Positions 54,835 through 63,995 of a stretch of DNA of 64,000 bases are shown piece by piece. Origin of the DNA: Cupriavidus necator (GTDB lineage: Bacteria > Pseudomonadota > Gammaproteobacteria > Burkholderiales > Burkholderiaceae). Below the pieces are notes generated by a model. The model did no database searches and was not told where the DNA came from. It was given only the letters and a program-made list of their open reading frames with translations. The stretch lies in NCBI RefSeq assembly GCF_013141915.1, contig NZ_SROX01000012.1:124001-188000 (forward strand). Reading direction: 5' to 3'. Positions within the stretch are counted from its first letter, which is position 1, and the number at the start of each line of letters is the position of its first letter. The position numbers and the translations under genes are program-made.

Positions 54835-55502
54835 ATGACGCTATCGCCCAGCTGTTCCGCAACAACCGCGACTGGGTCGACCGCGTCAATGCGGAAGATC
54901 CGGCGTTCTTCACCCGCCTGGCCAACCAGCAGGCGCCGGAGTACCTGTGGATCGGCTGTTCCGATTCGCGCGTGCCGGCCAACCAGATCCTGGGTCTGGC
55001 CCCGGGCGAGGTGTTCGTCCACCGCAACATTGCCAACGTGATCGCGCACAGCGACCTGAACGCGCTGTCCGTGATCCAGTTCGCGGTAGAAGTGCTCAAG
55101 GTGCGCCATATCACCGTGGTGGGCCACTACGGCTGCGGCGGCGTCAAGGTCGCGCTCAAGCGCGAGCGCATCGGCCTGGCCGACAACTGGCTGCGCCATG
55201 TGCGCGACGTGGCCGACAAGCACGAGTCCTACCTCGGCACCATCCTGCGCGAGGAAGACGCCCACACCCGGCTGTGCGAGCTCAACGTGATCGAGCAGGT
55301 CAACAACATCTGCCAGACCACCGTGATCCAGGACGCCTGGGACCGCGGCCAGGCCATCACCGTGCACGGCTGGATCTACGGCGTGTCCGACGGCCTGCTG
55401 CGCGACCTCGGCATGGCCGCCAGCAACAACGACGAGCTGCACGAACAGCTGGCCGCGGCCTACCGCCAGTACGGCGAGCCGCCGCAGGCGTCGATCCGCT
55501 AG
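54831..55502 (+). CDS. can: Beta-carbonic anhydrase
   Basis: Zinc enzyme that hydrates CO2, 223 residues. Ligands are Cys43 (IGCSDSRVPANQ), Asp45, His99 and Cys102 (VVGHYGCGGVK). Translationally coupled to aceK (ATGA). It may supply bicarbonate to methylcrotonyl-CoA carboxylase encoded at 61460. Confidence 0.95.
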   Translation: MNDAIAQLFRNNRDWVDRVNAEDPAFFTRLANQQAPEYLWIGCSDSRVPANQILGLAPGEVFVHRNIANVIAHSDLNALSVIQFAVEVLKVRHITVVGHYGCGGVKVALKRERIGLADNWLRHVRDVADKHESYLGTILREEDAHTRLCELNVIEQVNNICQTTVIQDAWDRGQAITVHGWIYGVSDGLLRDLGMAASNNDELHEQLAAAYRQYGEPPQASIR

Positions 55503-55550
55503 CCCGTTCCGGCACCCCTTACGCATACCTACCGATCCAGGAGACCCGAC

Positions 55551-56729
55551 ATGGAAGAGATCGTCATCGTTTCAGCAGCGCGCACGCCGATGGCTGCGTT
55601 CCAAAGCGAATTCGCCAGCGTCACCGCGCCGCAACTGGGCGCCGCGGCCATCCGCGCGGCGGTCGAACGCGCCGGCCTGAAGCCGGATCAGGTGGAGGAA
55701 GTGGTGTTCGGCTGCGTGCTGCCGGCCGGCCAGGGCCAGGCGCCGGCACGCCAGGCCGCGCTCGGCGCAGGCTTGCCGCTGGCCACGGGCTGCACCACCG
55801 TCAACAAGATGTGCGGCTCGGGCATGCGCGCGGCGATGACCGTCTATGACGGCCTGATCGCCGGCTCGTTCGAGATCGCGGTCGCCGGCGGCATGGAGAG
55901 CATGACCAACGCGCCGTACCTGATCCCGAAGGGCCGCGGCGGCTACCGCATCGGCCACGGCATGATCTACGACCACATGATGCTGGACGGCCTGGAAGAC
56001 GCGTACGACAAGGGCCGCGCCATGGGCACCTTCGGCGAAGACTGCGCTGCCAAGTACGGCTTCACGCGCCAGCAGCAGGACGAGTTCGCGATGGAAAGCG
56101 TGCGGCGCGCGCAGCAGGCCACCGAGAACGGCGACTTCCGCTGGGAGATCGCGCCGGTGACGGTGTCGGGCAAGGGCGGCGACACGGTGATCGACACCGA
56201 CGAAGGCCCGCGCCGCATCAAGCTCGACAAGATCCCGTCGCTCAAGCCCGCCTTTGCCAAGGACGGCACCATCACCGCCGCCTCGTCGTCGTCGATCAAC
56301 GACGGCGCCGCGGCGCTGGTGATGATGCGCGCCTCCACCGCAAAGGCGCTGGGCCTGCAGCCGATCGCCCGCATGCTGGGCCACACCACGCACGCGCAGG
56401 CGCCGGGGTGGTTCACCACCGCGCCGGTCGAGGCCATCGCCAAGCTGTACCGCAAACTGGACTGGACCACCGACAGCGTCGACCTGTTCGAGATCAACGA
56501 GGCCTTCGCCGTGGTGCCGATGGCGGCGATGCACGACCTCAAGATCCCGCGCGACAAGGTCAATATCCACGGCGGCGCCTGCGCGCTGGGACACCCGATC
56601 GGCGCCTCGGGCGCGCGCATCATGACCACGCTGATCGGCGCGCTGCGCAAGACCGGCGGCAAGCGCGGCGTGGCCAGCCTGTGCATCGGCGGCGGCGAGG
56701 CGACGGCGGTGGGGATCGAGATCGTCTGA
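55551..56729 (+). CDS. Acetyl-CoA C-acetyltransferase (thiolase)
   Basis: Thiolase of 392 residues, likely tetrameric degradative or biosynthetic type. The nucleophile Cys88 is in NKMCGSGM, His348 in GGACALGHPIGASG, and second Cys378 in ASLCIGGG. Its position between can and an SDR gene inside the leucine region suggests it handles acetoacetyl-CoA formed from leucine. It resembles one of the many Cupriavidus thiolases, but not the phaA of the PHA operon, from genomic context. Confidence 0.93.
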   Translation: MEEIVIVSAARTPMAAFQSEFASVTAPQLGAAAIRAAVERAGLKPDQVEEVVFGCVLPAGQGQAPARQAALGAGLPLATGCTTVNKMCGSGMRAAMTVYDGLIAGSFEIAVAGGMESMTNAPYLIPKGRGGYRIGHGMIYDHMMLDGLEDAYDKGRAMGTFGEDCAAKYGFTRQQQDEFAMESVRRAQQATENGDFRWEIAPVTVSGKGGDTVIDTDEGPRRIKLDKIPSLKPAFAKDGTITAASSSSINDGAAALVMMRASTAKALGLQPIARMLGHTTHAQAPGWFTTAPVEAIAKLYRKLDWTTDSVDLFEINEAFAVVPMAAMHDLKIPRDKVNIHGGACALGHPIGASGARIMTTLIGALRKTGGKRGVASLCIGGGEATAVGIEIV

Positions 56730-56750
56730 CGCCTTGCCTCCCGCTTGTTT

Positions 56751-56780
56751 TCTCCCCTCTCCCGCGTGCGGGAGAGGGGC
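56751..56780 (+). repeat. Dispersed CTCTCCCGC hairpin repeat, copy C
   Basis: CTCCCCTCTCCCGC-GT-GCGGGAGAGGGG, 21 bp after the thiolase stop; the first of two copies in one intergenic gap. Confidence 0.8.
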
Positions 56781-56838
56781 CAGGGAAGAGGGCAGGCGCG
56801 CGCCAGGCACGGCACGCTTCACTTCGTGGCAACGCCGG

Positions 56839-56878
56839 CCCTCTCCCCAACCCTCTCCCGCAAGCGGGAGAGGGAGCC
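56839..56878 (+). repeat. Dispersed CTCTCCCGC hairpin repeat, copy D
   Basis: CTCTCCCGC-AA-GCGGGAGAG preceded by a CCCTCTCCCC tract that repeats the arm, in the same gap as copy C about 100 bp away. Together C and D make a composite repeat of about 130 bp. Confidence 0.8.
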
Positions 56879-56952
56879 AGACCGAGGCAGTTTGCTGAAC
56901 TTGTGGCCCGGCGAGCGTATCGCACGGGTCTTCGACAAAAGGAGGCCCACCC

Positions 56953-57633
56953 TTGCCAACCGCTCTCATCCTCGGTGCCTCGCGTGGCATCGGACTTGAA
57001 TTCGTGCGCCAGTACCGTGCCGACGGCTGGCGCGTCATCGCGGCGGCGCGCACGCCCGAGGGCGTGGGCGCGCTGCAGGCGCTCGGCGCCGAAGCGCACC
57101 AGGCCGACCTCGCCGATGCCGGCGCGGTGGCCGGCCTGGGCTGGAAGCTCGACGGCGAGGCGCTTGACGTAGCGGTCTACAACGCCGGCGTGATGGGCCC
57201 GCGCAGCGACAGCGCGCAGCCGGTCACGCCGCCGGAGTTCGACCGCGTCATGCATGTCAATGTGCTGGGGCCGATGATGGCGCTGCCGTTGCTGCTGCCC
57301 TATGTCGAGGCCGGGCAGTCCGGCCACGGCGGGGTGCTGGCGGTACTGTCGTCGCGCATGGGCAGCATCGGCGCGATGGAGCACAGCACCAGCTGGCTGT
57401 ACCGCGTCAGCAAGGCCGGCGCCAACGCGGCGCTGCGCGCGGTGTCGCTGGATGCGCGCCATGCCACCTGCGTCGCACTGCACCCGGGCTGGGTCAAGAC
57501 CGACATGGGCGGCCAGGAAGCCGACCTGACCGTGCAGCAGAGCGTCAGGGGCATGCGCCAGGTGCTGGCCAGCGTCAAGCGCCGCGACAACGGCACCTTC
57601 CACAACTACGACGGCACGCCCATCCCCTGGTAG
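56953..57633 (+). CDS. SDR family oxidoreductase
   Basis: Short-chain dehydrogenase of 226 residues. Cofactor motif LGASRGIGLEF near residue 8, YNAGVMGPR, and catalytic Tyr-Lys in WLYRVSKAGANAALRA. The TTG start is supported by a strong AGGAGG (56940-56945) 7 bp before it; no ATG is available before the first strand. Substrate unknown. Confidence 0.88.
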   Translation: MPTALILGASRGIGLEFVRQYRADGWRVIAAARTPEGVGALQALGAEAHQADLADAGAVAGLGWKLDGEALDVAVYNAGVMGPRSDSAQPVTPPEFDRVMHVNVLGPMMALPLLLPYVEAGQSGHGGVLAVLSSRMGSIGAMEHSTSWLYRVSKAGANAALRAVSLDARHATCVALHPGWVKTDMGGQEADLTVQQSVRGMRQVLASVKRRDNGTFHNYDGTPIPW

Positions 57634-57663
57634 CGCGCCTGCACACTGGATCACCGAACCGAC

Positions 57664-58794
57664 ATGCTGCTGACCCCCGAACAGGAAATGATCCGCGATG
57701 CCGTGCGCCAGTTCGCGCAGGAAGTGATCGCGCCGCAGGCCGCGCAATGGGACCGCGACAAGACCTTCCCCAAGGACGTGCACCGCGAGCTGGCCGCGCT
57801 GGGCGCGTATGGCGTGGCGGTGCCGGAGGAATACGGCGGCGCCGGGCTCGACTACCTGTCGCTGGCGCTGATCCTGGAAGAGATCGCGGCGGGCGACGGC
57901 GGCACCTCCACCGTCATCAGCGTCAACAACTGCCCGGTGTGCAGCATGCTGATGTCGTTTGCCAGCGAGGCGCAGAAGCAGCAGTGGCTGGTGCCGCTGG
58001 CGCGCGGCGAGATGCTGGGCGCGTTCTGCCTGACCGAGCCGCACGTCGGCTCGGACGCGTCGGCACTGCGCACCAGCGCGGTCCGCGACGGCGACCACTA
58101 CGTGCTCAACGGCGTCAAGCAGTTCATCACCAGCGGGCAGAACGCCGATGTGGCGATCGTGCTGGCGGTGACCGACAAGGCCGCCGGCAAGCGCGGCATC
58201 AGCGCCTTCATCGTGCCGACGTCGACACCGGGCTACGTGGTGGCACGGCTTGAAGACAAGCTCGGCCAGCATTCGTCCGACACCGCGCAGATCCTGTTCG
58301 AGGACTGCCGGGTCCCGGCCGCCAACCTGCTCGGCGACGAAGGCGGCGGCTACAAGATGGCGCTGTCGGGGCTGGAGGGCGGGCGCATCGGCATCGCCTC
58401 GCAGAGCATCGGCATGGCGCGCGCCGCGTTCGAGGCGGCCCTGGCCTACGCCAGGGAACGCGAGAGTTTCGGACAGCCGCTGTTCCAGCACCAGGCGGTG
58501 CAGTTCCGGCTCGCCGAGATGGCCACGCGCATCGACGTGGCGCGCCAGATGGTGTGGCACGCCGCCACGCTGCGCGACGCCGGGCGCCCGTGCCTGAAGG
58601 AAGCGGCCATGGCCAAGCTTTTCGCCAGCGAAATGGCCGAGCGGGTGTGCTCGGACGCGATCCAGGTGTTCGGCGGCTACGGCTATGTCAGCGACTTCCC
58701 GGTGGAGCGCATCTACCGCGACGTGCGCGTGTGCCAGATCTATGAGGGCACCAGCGACATCCAGAAGATCCTGATCGCGCGGGCGCTGGCCTAG
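57664..58794 (+). CDS. Acyl-CoA dehydrogenase (short/branched-chain type)
   Basis: Flavin-dependent dehydrogenase of 376 residues. Blocks YGVAVPEEYGGAGLDYL, FCLTEPHVGSDASAL, VFGGYGYVSDFPVERIYRD. The catalytic Glu is in YEGTSDIQK (Glu361), the SCAD-type position, unlike the ivd gene. Substrate is probably butyryl- or isobutyryl-CoA, not decided by sequence. Confidence 0.92.
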   Translation: MLLTPEQEMIRDAVRQFAQEVIAPQAAQWDRDKTFPKDVHRELAALGAYGVAVPEEYGGAGLDYLSLALILEEIAAGDGGTSTVISVNNCPVCSMLMSFASEAQKQQWLVPLARGEMLGAFCLTEPHVGSDASALRTSAVRDGDHYVLNGVKQFITSGQNADVAIVLAVTDKAAGKRGISAFIVPTSTPGYVVARLEDKLGQHSSDTAQILFEDCRVPAANLLGDEGGGYKMALSGLEGGRIGIASQSIGMARAAFEAALAYARERESFGQPLFQHQAVQFRLAEMATRIDVARQMVWHAATLRDAGRPCLKEAAMAKLFASEMAERVCSDAIQVFGGYGYVSDFPVERIYRDVRVCQIYEGTSDIQKILIARALA

Positions 58795-58887
58795 CGCCGG
58801 CATTTGCGCGTACGATGAGCAGGCGTGCCGCGCATGCGCCACGTCTTCCCGCCACCCGACCTGCCACCACAAGAATAGGGCCCCGAC

Positions 58888-59544
58888 ATGACCGCAGCGA
58901 TCGACTTCTACTTTGATTTCTCTTCGCCGTACGGCTACTTCGCCAGCACCCGTATCGACGACCTGGCGCAGAAGTACGGGCGCAACGTCGCCTGGCATCC
59001 GATCCTGCTGGGCGTGGTGTTCAAGACCACCGGCGCGGCGCCGCTGCCGCAGCTGCCGCTCAAGGGCGACTACGCCTGGCGCGACTTCGAGCGCACCGCG
59101 CGCTTCCACGGCATCGACTACAAGCGCCCCACGCATTTCCCGCTGCCGACCACGCATGCGGCGCGCGCCATGCTGTGGCTGCAGAACCATCACGGCGACG
59201 ACCTGGCCGCGGCTTTCGCCCGGTCGGTGTACCGCGCGCTGTTCGTCGACGACATCAATATCGCCGAGCCGGCCGAAATCATGAAGCTGGCCGAGCCGCT
59301 GGGGGTGGACGTGCAGGCGCTCGATGCCGGCGCCACCAGCTACCAGATCAAGGACCAGCTTAAGGCCGAGATCGAGGTGGCGATGGCCAAGGGCGTGTTC
59401 GGCTCGCCCTTCGTCATCGTCGATGGCGAGCCGTTCTGGGGCTTCGACCGCTTCGACCAGGTCGAGGCCCACCTGAAGAGCCGCCGCCAGACCGAGCTAC
59501 GGGCCGTGCCCAATCTCGACACCAAGGAAAAGAAACCCGCATGA
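58888..59544 (+). CDS. 2-hydroxychromene-2-carboxylate isomerase-like (DsbA-family, GST kappa type)
   Basis: DsbA-fold enzyme of 218 residues with IDFYFDFSSPYGYFAS at the N-terminus, the usual FxxPYxY feature, and FGSPFVIVDGEPFWGFDR near the end. There is no CxxC. In naphthalene pathways the family isomerises hydroxychromene carboxylate with glutathione; here, among acyl-CoA genes, the substrate is unknown. It overlaps the HAD gene by 4 bp. Confidence 0.87.
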   Translation: MTAAIDFYFDFSSPYGYFASTRIDDLAQKYGRNVAWHPILLGVVFKTTGAAPLPQLPLKGDYAWRDFERTARFHGIDYKRPTHFPLPTTHAARAMLWLQNHHGDDLAAAFARSVYRALFVDDINIAEPAEIMKLAEPLGVDVQALDAGATSYQIKDQLKAEIEVAMAKGVFGSPFVIVDGEPFWGFDRFDQVEAHLKSRRQTELRAVPNLDTKEKKPA

Positions 59545-60227
59545 CTGCAGTAAACCATGGCCATTCCGGCCGCTTCGATTGTGTCATCTTCGATTGCGAC
59601 GGCGTGCTCGTCGACAGCGAACCCATCGTCAACCGCGTGCTCAACCAGATGCTGAACGAGCTCGGCATCGAGATCTCGCTGGAAGACTCCACGCGGCTGT
59701 TCCTGGGCCGCGCGGTGCGCGAGGAGCTGGACATGATCGAACGCATGCGCGGCGCGCCGCTGCCCGAGAACTGGCTGTCGACCTGGCTGGCGCGCCGCAA
59801 CGCGGTGCTGGAAGAAGAAGTCGCCGCGGTCGCGCATGTGCGCGAGGCCATCCGCGCGGTCGCCGCCACCGGCATGCCGGTGTGCGTGGCTTCGGGCGCG
59901 GACCGCGTCAAGGTCAAGCTGCAGCTGACCAAGACCGGGCTGGTCGAGCTGTTCCAGCAAGATGCGCGCGAGCATATCTTCTCGGCGACCGAGGTGGCGC
60001 GCAGCAAGCCCGCACCGGACGTGTACCTGCTGGCCGCGCGCACCATGGGCGTTGAGCCGGCGCGCTGCGCGGTGGTGGAAGACAGCCCGACCGGCGTGAC
60101 CGCGGGCGTGGCCGCCGGCATGACGGTGTTCGGCTACGCCGCGCGCAACGATGCCGCGCAGCTGCGCGAGGCCGGCGCGCGCACCATCTTCGCCGATATG
60201 CGCGAGCTGCCGGAGCTGGTGGGATGA
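59541..60227 (+). CDS. HAD-family hydrolase
   Basis: Phosphatase of 228 residues of the beta-phosphoglucomutase/phosphoglycolate type. Motif I is FDCDGVLVDSEP, motif II SGAD, Lys in RSKPAPDVYL and motif IV VVEDSPTGVTAG. Substrate unknown. The stop overlaps the YchJ start by 4 bp, so it is in the same translation unit. Confidence 0.9.
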   Translation: MTAVNHGHSGRFDCVIFDCDGVLVDSEPIVNRVLNQMLNELGIEISLEDSTRLFLGRAVREELDMIERMRGAPLPENWLSTWLARRNAVLEEEVAAVAHVREAIRAVAATGMPVCVASGADRVKVKLQLTKTGLVELFQQDAREHIFSATEVARSKPAPDVYLLAARTMGVEPARCAVVEDSPTGVTAGVAAGMTVFGYAARNDAAQLREAGARTIFADMRELPELVG

Positions 60228-60709
60228 CGGGCGCGAAGGCGGCAAAGACGGCAAAGGCGGCAAAGGCGGCAAAGGCGGCGATGGCGTCGCAGCGCCTGCC
60301 CAAGGCCGGGCCGGTGCCGTGCCCGTGCGGCAGCGCCGACTACGCCGCCTGCTGTGGCCGCTTTCACCGCGGCGAGGCGCTGCCGCCCAATGCCGAGGCG
60401 CTGATGCGCTCGCGCTACAGCGCCTATGTGCTGAACGACATGGACTGGCTGCGGCAAACCTGGCATGCATCGACGTGTCCGGCCGACCTGGTGCCGGACA
60501 CCGCGACGCGCTGGCTGGGGCTGACGGTCAAGGCGCATGCGCAGCAGGACGACACCCATGCCGAAGTGGAATTCGTGGCGCGCTACAAGGTGGGCGGGCG
60601 CGCCTTGCGGCTGCATGAGCGCAGCCGCTTTGTGTGCGAGCCGCGCCTGCCCGGCGAGGCGCCGCGCTGGCTATATGTGGATGGCGACATGATCGGGGAA
60701 ACTTCATGA
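60224..60709 (+). CDS. YchJ family protein (SEC-C zinc motif) with N-terminal Lys-Ala repeat
   Basis: Protein of 161 residues of unknown role. The SEC-C-like zinc motif is VPCPCGSADYAACCGRFH (residues about 28-46), followed by the YchJ core (RSRYSAYVLNDMDWLRQTW, FVARYKVGGRALRLHE). The first 20 residues are a Lys-Ala repeat made by five 9-bp units (60236-60280); an ATG at 60281 after the repeat would also give a normal YchJ. The first ATG overlaps the HAD stop. The stop overlaps the GST start. Confidence 0.87.
   Translation: MTGAKAAKTAKAAKAAKAAMASQRLPKAGPVPCPCGSADYAACCGRFHRGEALPPNAEALMRSRYSAYVLNDMDWLRQTWHASTCPADLVPDTATRWLGLTVKAHAQQDDTHAEVEFVARYKVGGRALRLHERSRFVCEPRLPGEAPRWLYVDGDMIGETS
60236..60280 (+). 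repeat. Tandem 9-bp repeat in the YchJ gene
   Basis: Five consecutive units of AAGGCGGCA, one with a single change (AAGACGGCA) and the last ending in G. It encodes KAA (once KTA). Copy number changes would add or remove three residues without shifting frame. Confidence 0.9.
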
Positions 60710-61395
60710 GCATCGAAAAGCAGAACGGGCCTGAGTACCTGCTGTATTGCTTTGCCCAGTCAGGCAATGCCTACAAGGTGGCGCAGTTGCTGGAAACGGT
60801 TGCCGTGCAGCGCGGCCAGCCGCCACATCAGCCACTCTGGCAGCCGCGTTTCGTCGATTTCTTCAACGGCGAGACCCGCACCCCCGAATACCGCGCCATC
60901 AACGTGATGGGCGAGGTGCCGGTGCTGGAGTTCGGCGGCCAGCGCCTGTCGCAGTCCGGCGCCATCCTCGATACGCTGGCGACGCGCCTGGATGCGTTCG
61001 GCCCGCGCAATGAAGCCGAGCGCGCCGAGGTGCTGCGCTGGCTGCTGTTCGACAACCACAAGTTCACCTCGTACACCGCCACCTACCGCTTCATGCGCAA
61101 CTTCGCCAGGTCGCCCGACCCGGCCGTGCTGGAGTTCTTCCGCGCGCGCTGCGAAGGCGCGTGGCACGTGCTGGACGCGCACCTGGCCGCGCGCGACTTC
61201 GTGCTGGGCGAGCGCACCACCATCGCCGACTTCTCGCTGGCGGGCTATGTCTTCTTCGATGACGAAATCGGCGTGCACTGGCGCAAGGAATATCCGCATA
61301 TCCACGCCTGGACCGAGCGCATGCGCGCGCTGCCGGGCTGGAAGCATCCCTATGACCTGATGCCCGGGCATCCGTTGCCCAAGTCCGCCGGCTGA
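60706..61395 (+). CDS. Glutathione S-transferase family protein
   Basis: GST of 229 residues. The N-terminal thioredoxin-like domain is YLLYCFAQSGNAYKVAQLLE with VPVLEFGGQRLSQSGAILDTL; the helical C-terminal domain has FVLGERTTIADFSLAGYVFF. It is nu/theta-like in look but class is uncertain. It overlaps the YchJ stop (ATGA), so four genes from the DsbA-family isomerase to GST are translationally chained. Confidence 0.9.
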   Translation: MSIEKQNGPEYLLYCFAQSGNAYKVAQLLETVAVQRGQPPHQPLWQPRFVDFFNGETRTPEYRAINVMGEVPVLEFGGQRLSQSGAILDTLATRLDAFGPRNEAERAEVLRWLLFDNHKFTSYTATYRFMRNFARSPDPAVLEFFRARCEGAWHVLDAHLAARDFVLGERTTIADFSLAGYVFFDDEIGVHWRKEYPHIHAWTERMRALPGWKHPYDLMPGHPLPKSAG

Positions 61396-61459
61396 GCCCG
61401 GCCGCGGCGGGACGGCATCACGCGGCGCACAACCCTATCTGGCAGCAAGAGACTCCGAG

Positions 61460-63067
61460 ATGCCTACGCTCGAAACCAAACTCAACGCCCGCTCCGAATC
61501 CTTCAAGGCCAATGCCGAGGCCATGCACGCGCTGGTGGCCGACCTCAAAGCAAAGATCGCGAAGCTGGCCGAAGGCGGCGGCGCCGACGCGCGCGCCAAG
61601 CACCTGTCGCGCGGCAAGCTGCTGCCGCGCGAGCGCGTGCAGCAATTGCTGGACCCCGGCACGCCGTTCCTGGAGCTGTCGCAGCTGGCCGCGTACGACA
61701 TGTACGAAAACGCCGCGCCCGGCGCCGGCATCATCACCGGCATCGGCCGCGTGGCCGGGCAGGAATGCGTGATCGTCTGCAACGACGCCACCGTCAAGGG
61801 CGGCACGTATTACCCGATGACGGTCAAGAAGCACGTGCGCGCGCAGGAAATCGCCGAAGAGAACCACCTGCCGTGCATCTACCTGGTCGATTCGGGCGGC
61901 GCCAACCTGCCCAACCAGGACGAGGTGTTTCCCGACCGCGACCACTTCGGCCGCATCTTCTACAACCAGGCCAACCTGTCCAAGCGCGGCATCCCGCAGA
62001 TCGCGGTGGTGATGGGATCGTGCACCGCGGGCGGCGCCTACGTGCCGGCGATGAGCGACGAGTCGATCATCGTCAAGAACCAGGGCACCATCTTCCTGGG
62101 CGGCCCGCCGCTGGTGAAGGCGGCCACCGGCGAGGAAGTCAGCGCCGAAGACCTCGGCGGCGCCGATGTGCATACCCGCCTGTCGGGCGTGGCCGACTAC
62201 TTCGCGCAGAACGACCACCACGCGCTTTCGCTGGCGCGCAATATCGTGCAGCACCTGAACCGCCGCAAGCCGGACCAGATCCGCCTGCACGCGCCGGTCG
62301 AGCCGCTCTATCCGGTGGAAGAGCTGTACGGCGTGATCCCGACCGACACGCGCAAGCCGTACGACGTGCGCGAGGTGATCGCGCGGCTGGTCGACGGTTC
62401 GGAGTTCGACGAGTTCAAGGCGCGCTACGGCACCACGCTGGTGTGCGGCTTCGCGCGGATCTGGGGCTATCCGGTCGGGATCGTCGCCAACAACGGCATC
62501 CTGTTTTCGGAGTCGGCGCTCAAGGGCGCGCACTTCATCGAGCTGTGCTGCCAGCGCAAGATCCCGCTGGTGTTCCTGCAGAACATCACCGGCTTCATGG
62601 TGGGGCGCAAGTACGAGAACGAAGGCATCGCGCGCAACGGCGCCAAGATGGTGACCGCGGTGGCGACCGCGCAGGTGCCCAAGTTCACGGTGATCATTGG
62701 CGGCTCGTTCGGCGCGGGCAACTACGGCATGTGCGGGCGCGCGTATTCGCCGCGCTTCCTGTGGATGTGGCCGAACGCGCGCATCTCGGTGATGGGCGGC
62801 GAGCAGGCCGCGAGCGTGCTGGCAACGGTGCGCCGCGACGGCATCGAAGCGAAGGGCGGCCAGTGGAGCGCGCAGGAAGAAGACGCGTTCAAGCAGCCGA
62901 TCCGCGACCAGTACGAACACCAGGGCCACCCGTACTACGCCAGCGCGCGGCTGTGGGACGACGGCGTGATCGATCCCGCGCAGACGCGCACGGTGCTCGG
63001 GCTAGGGCTGTCGGCCAGCCTCAATGCGCCGATCGACGAGATGAAGTTCGGCGTGTTCCGCATGTAG
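61460..63067 (+). CDS. liuB: Methylcrotonyl-CoA carboxylase beta subunit
   Basis: Carboxyltransferase subunit of the leucine-pathway carboxylase, 535 residues. Blocks VIVCNDATVKGGTYYPMTV, YLVDSGGANLPNQDEVFPD, GGAYVPAMSDESIIV and GGSFGAGNYGMCGRAY are those of MccB/LiuB rather than PccB. The biotinyl alpha chain and the hydratase (liuC/liuD) would be expected beyond the right edge. The gene is 64 bp from the GST gene. Confidence 0.95.
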   Translation: MPTLETKLNARSESFKANAEAMHALVADLKAKIAKLAEGGGADARAKHLSRGKLLPRERVQQLLDPGTPFLELSQLAAYDMYENAAPGAGIITGIGRVAGQECVIVCNDATVKGGTYYPMTVKKHVRAQEIAEENHLPCIYLVDSGGANLPNQDEVFPDRDHFGRIFYNQANLSKRGIPQIAVVMGSCTAGGAYVPAMSDESIIVKNQGTIFLGGPPLVKAATGEEVSAEDLGGADVHTRLSGVADYFAQNDHHALSLARNIVQHLNRRKPDQIRLHAPVEPLYPVEELYGVIPTDTRKPYDVREVIARLVDGSEFDEFKARYGTTLVCGFARIWGYPVGIVANNGILFSESALKGAHFIELCCQRKIPLVFLQNITGFMVGRKYENEGIARNGAKMVTAVATAQVPKFTVIIGGSFGAGNYGMCGRAYSPRFLWMWPNARISVMGGEQAASVLATVRRDGIEAKGGQWSAQEEDAFKQPIRDQYEHQGHPYYASARLWDDGVIDPAQTRTVLGLGLSASLNAPIDEMKFGVFRM

Positions 63068-63098
63068 TCCCGGGCACGCCATCACCACCTTGCACGCC

Positions 63099-63995
63099 AT
63101 GCGCAGCGCCACCCGCCTGCTTCGCCGCCTCGCCCTAGTCACGCTGCTTGCCGTGCTGGCGCCGCTGTGCGGGCACGCGCAGACGCCGAATGGCAACGGC
63201 CAGTCGGCGGCCCGCGTGCGCTTCCAGGAGCAGGTGGTGATGCTGCCGAAGGCCGCGATCCCGTCGCGCATCGACCTGGAGGCCACAGTGTTCAAGCCCG
63301 CCGGGGACGGGCCGTTCCCGCTGGTGGTGATCAACCACGGCAAGGCGCCGGGCCGGCCCGGCATGCAAGGGCGCGCGCGCTTTCCGGCGCAGAGCGTGGA
63401 ATTCCTGCGCCGCGGCTACGTGGTGGTGCTGCCGATGCGGCAGGGCTTTGCGCGCTCGGGCGGCGCCTATGTGGGCGGCAGTTGCGACATCGAGACCAAC
63501 GGCATGATGCAGGCCGACGACGTCGTCGCCACGCTCGATTACATGGCCACGCAGCCCTATGTCGACATGGCGCGCATCGTCGTGATCGGCCAGTCCCACG
63601 GCGGGCTGACCACCATGGCGTTCAGCACCATCGCCTATCCGGGCGTGCGGGGCGTGGTCAACTTTGCCGGCGGGCTGCGCAACCTGAACTGCCCGGACTG
63701 GGAAGCGCGCCTGGTCGATGCGTTTGCGAGCTACGGCAGCCTGGCGCGCTACCCCTCGCTGTGGTTCTATGGCGAGAACGACAGTTACTGGCCGGTGCCC
63801 TTGCCCGGCCGCATGTTCAACGCCTTCAAGGCGCGCGCCACCGGCCTGGCGGCGCAAGCGCGGCTGGTCGACGTGGGCGAGTTCGGCACCGACTCGCACC
63901 GCCTGTTCAGCGCGCGCGAAGGCATCCCCGTGTGGCTGCCGGAAGTCGGCAACTTCTTCCGCTCGCTCGGGCTGCCATTCGATACCGGCAGCTGA
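63099..63995 (+). CDS. Exported alpha/beta hydrolase (dienelactone-hydrolase-like)
   Basis: Protein of 298 residues with a signal peptide (MRSATRLLRRLALVTLLAVL, cleavage after about GHAQ). The fold has LVVINHGKAPG, a nucleophile elbow VIGQSHGGLTTM (Ser about 166) and late GTDSHRLF with the probable catalytic His. No substrate can be named. ATG at 63099 is preferred to a TTG at 63090. The gene is complete 5 bp before the window end. Confidence 0.85.
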   Translation: MRSATRLLRRLALVTLLAVLAPLCGHAQTPNGNGQSAARVRFQEQVVMLPKAAIPSRIDLEATVFKPAGDGPFPLVVINHGKAPGRPGMQGRARFPAQSVEFLRRGYVVVLPMRQGFARSGGAYVGGSCDIETNGMMQADDVVATLDYMATQPYVDMARIVVIGQSHGGLTTMAFSTIAYPGVRGVVNFAGGLRNLNCPDWEARLVDAFASYGSLARYPSLWFYGENDSYWPVPLPGRMFNAFKARATGLAAQARLVDVGEFGTDSHRLFSAREGIPVWLPEVGNFFRSLGLPFDTGS

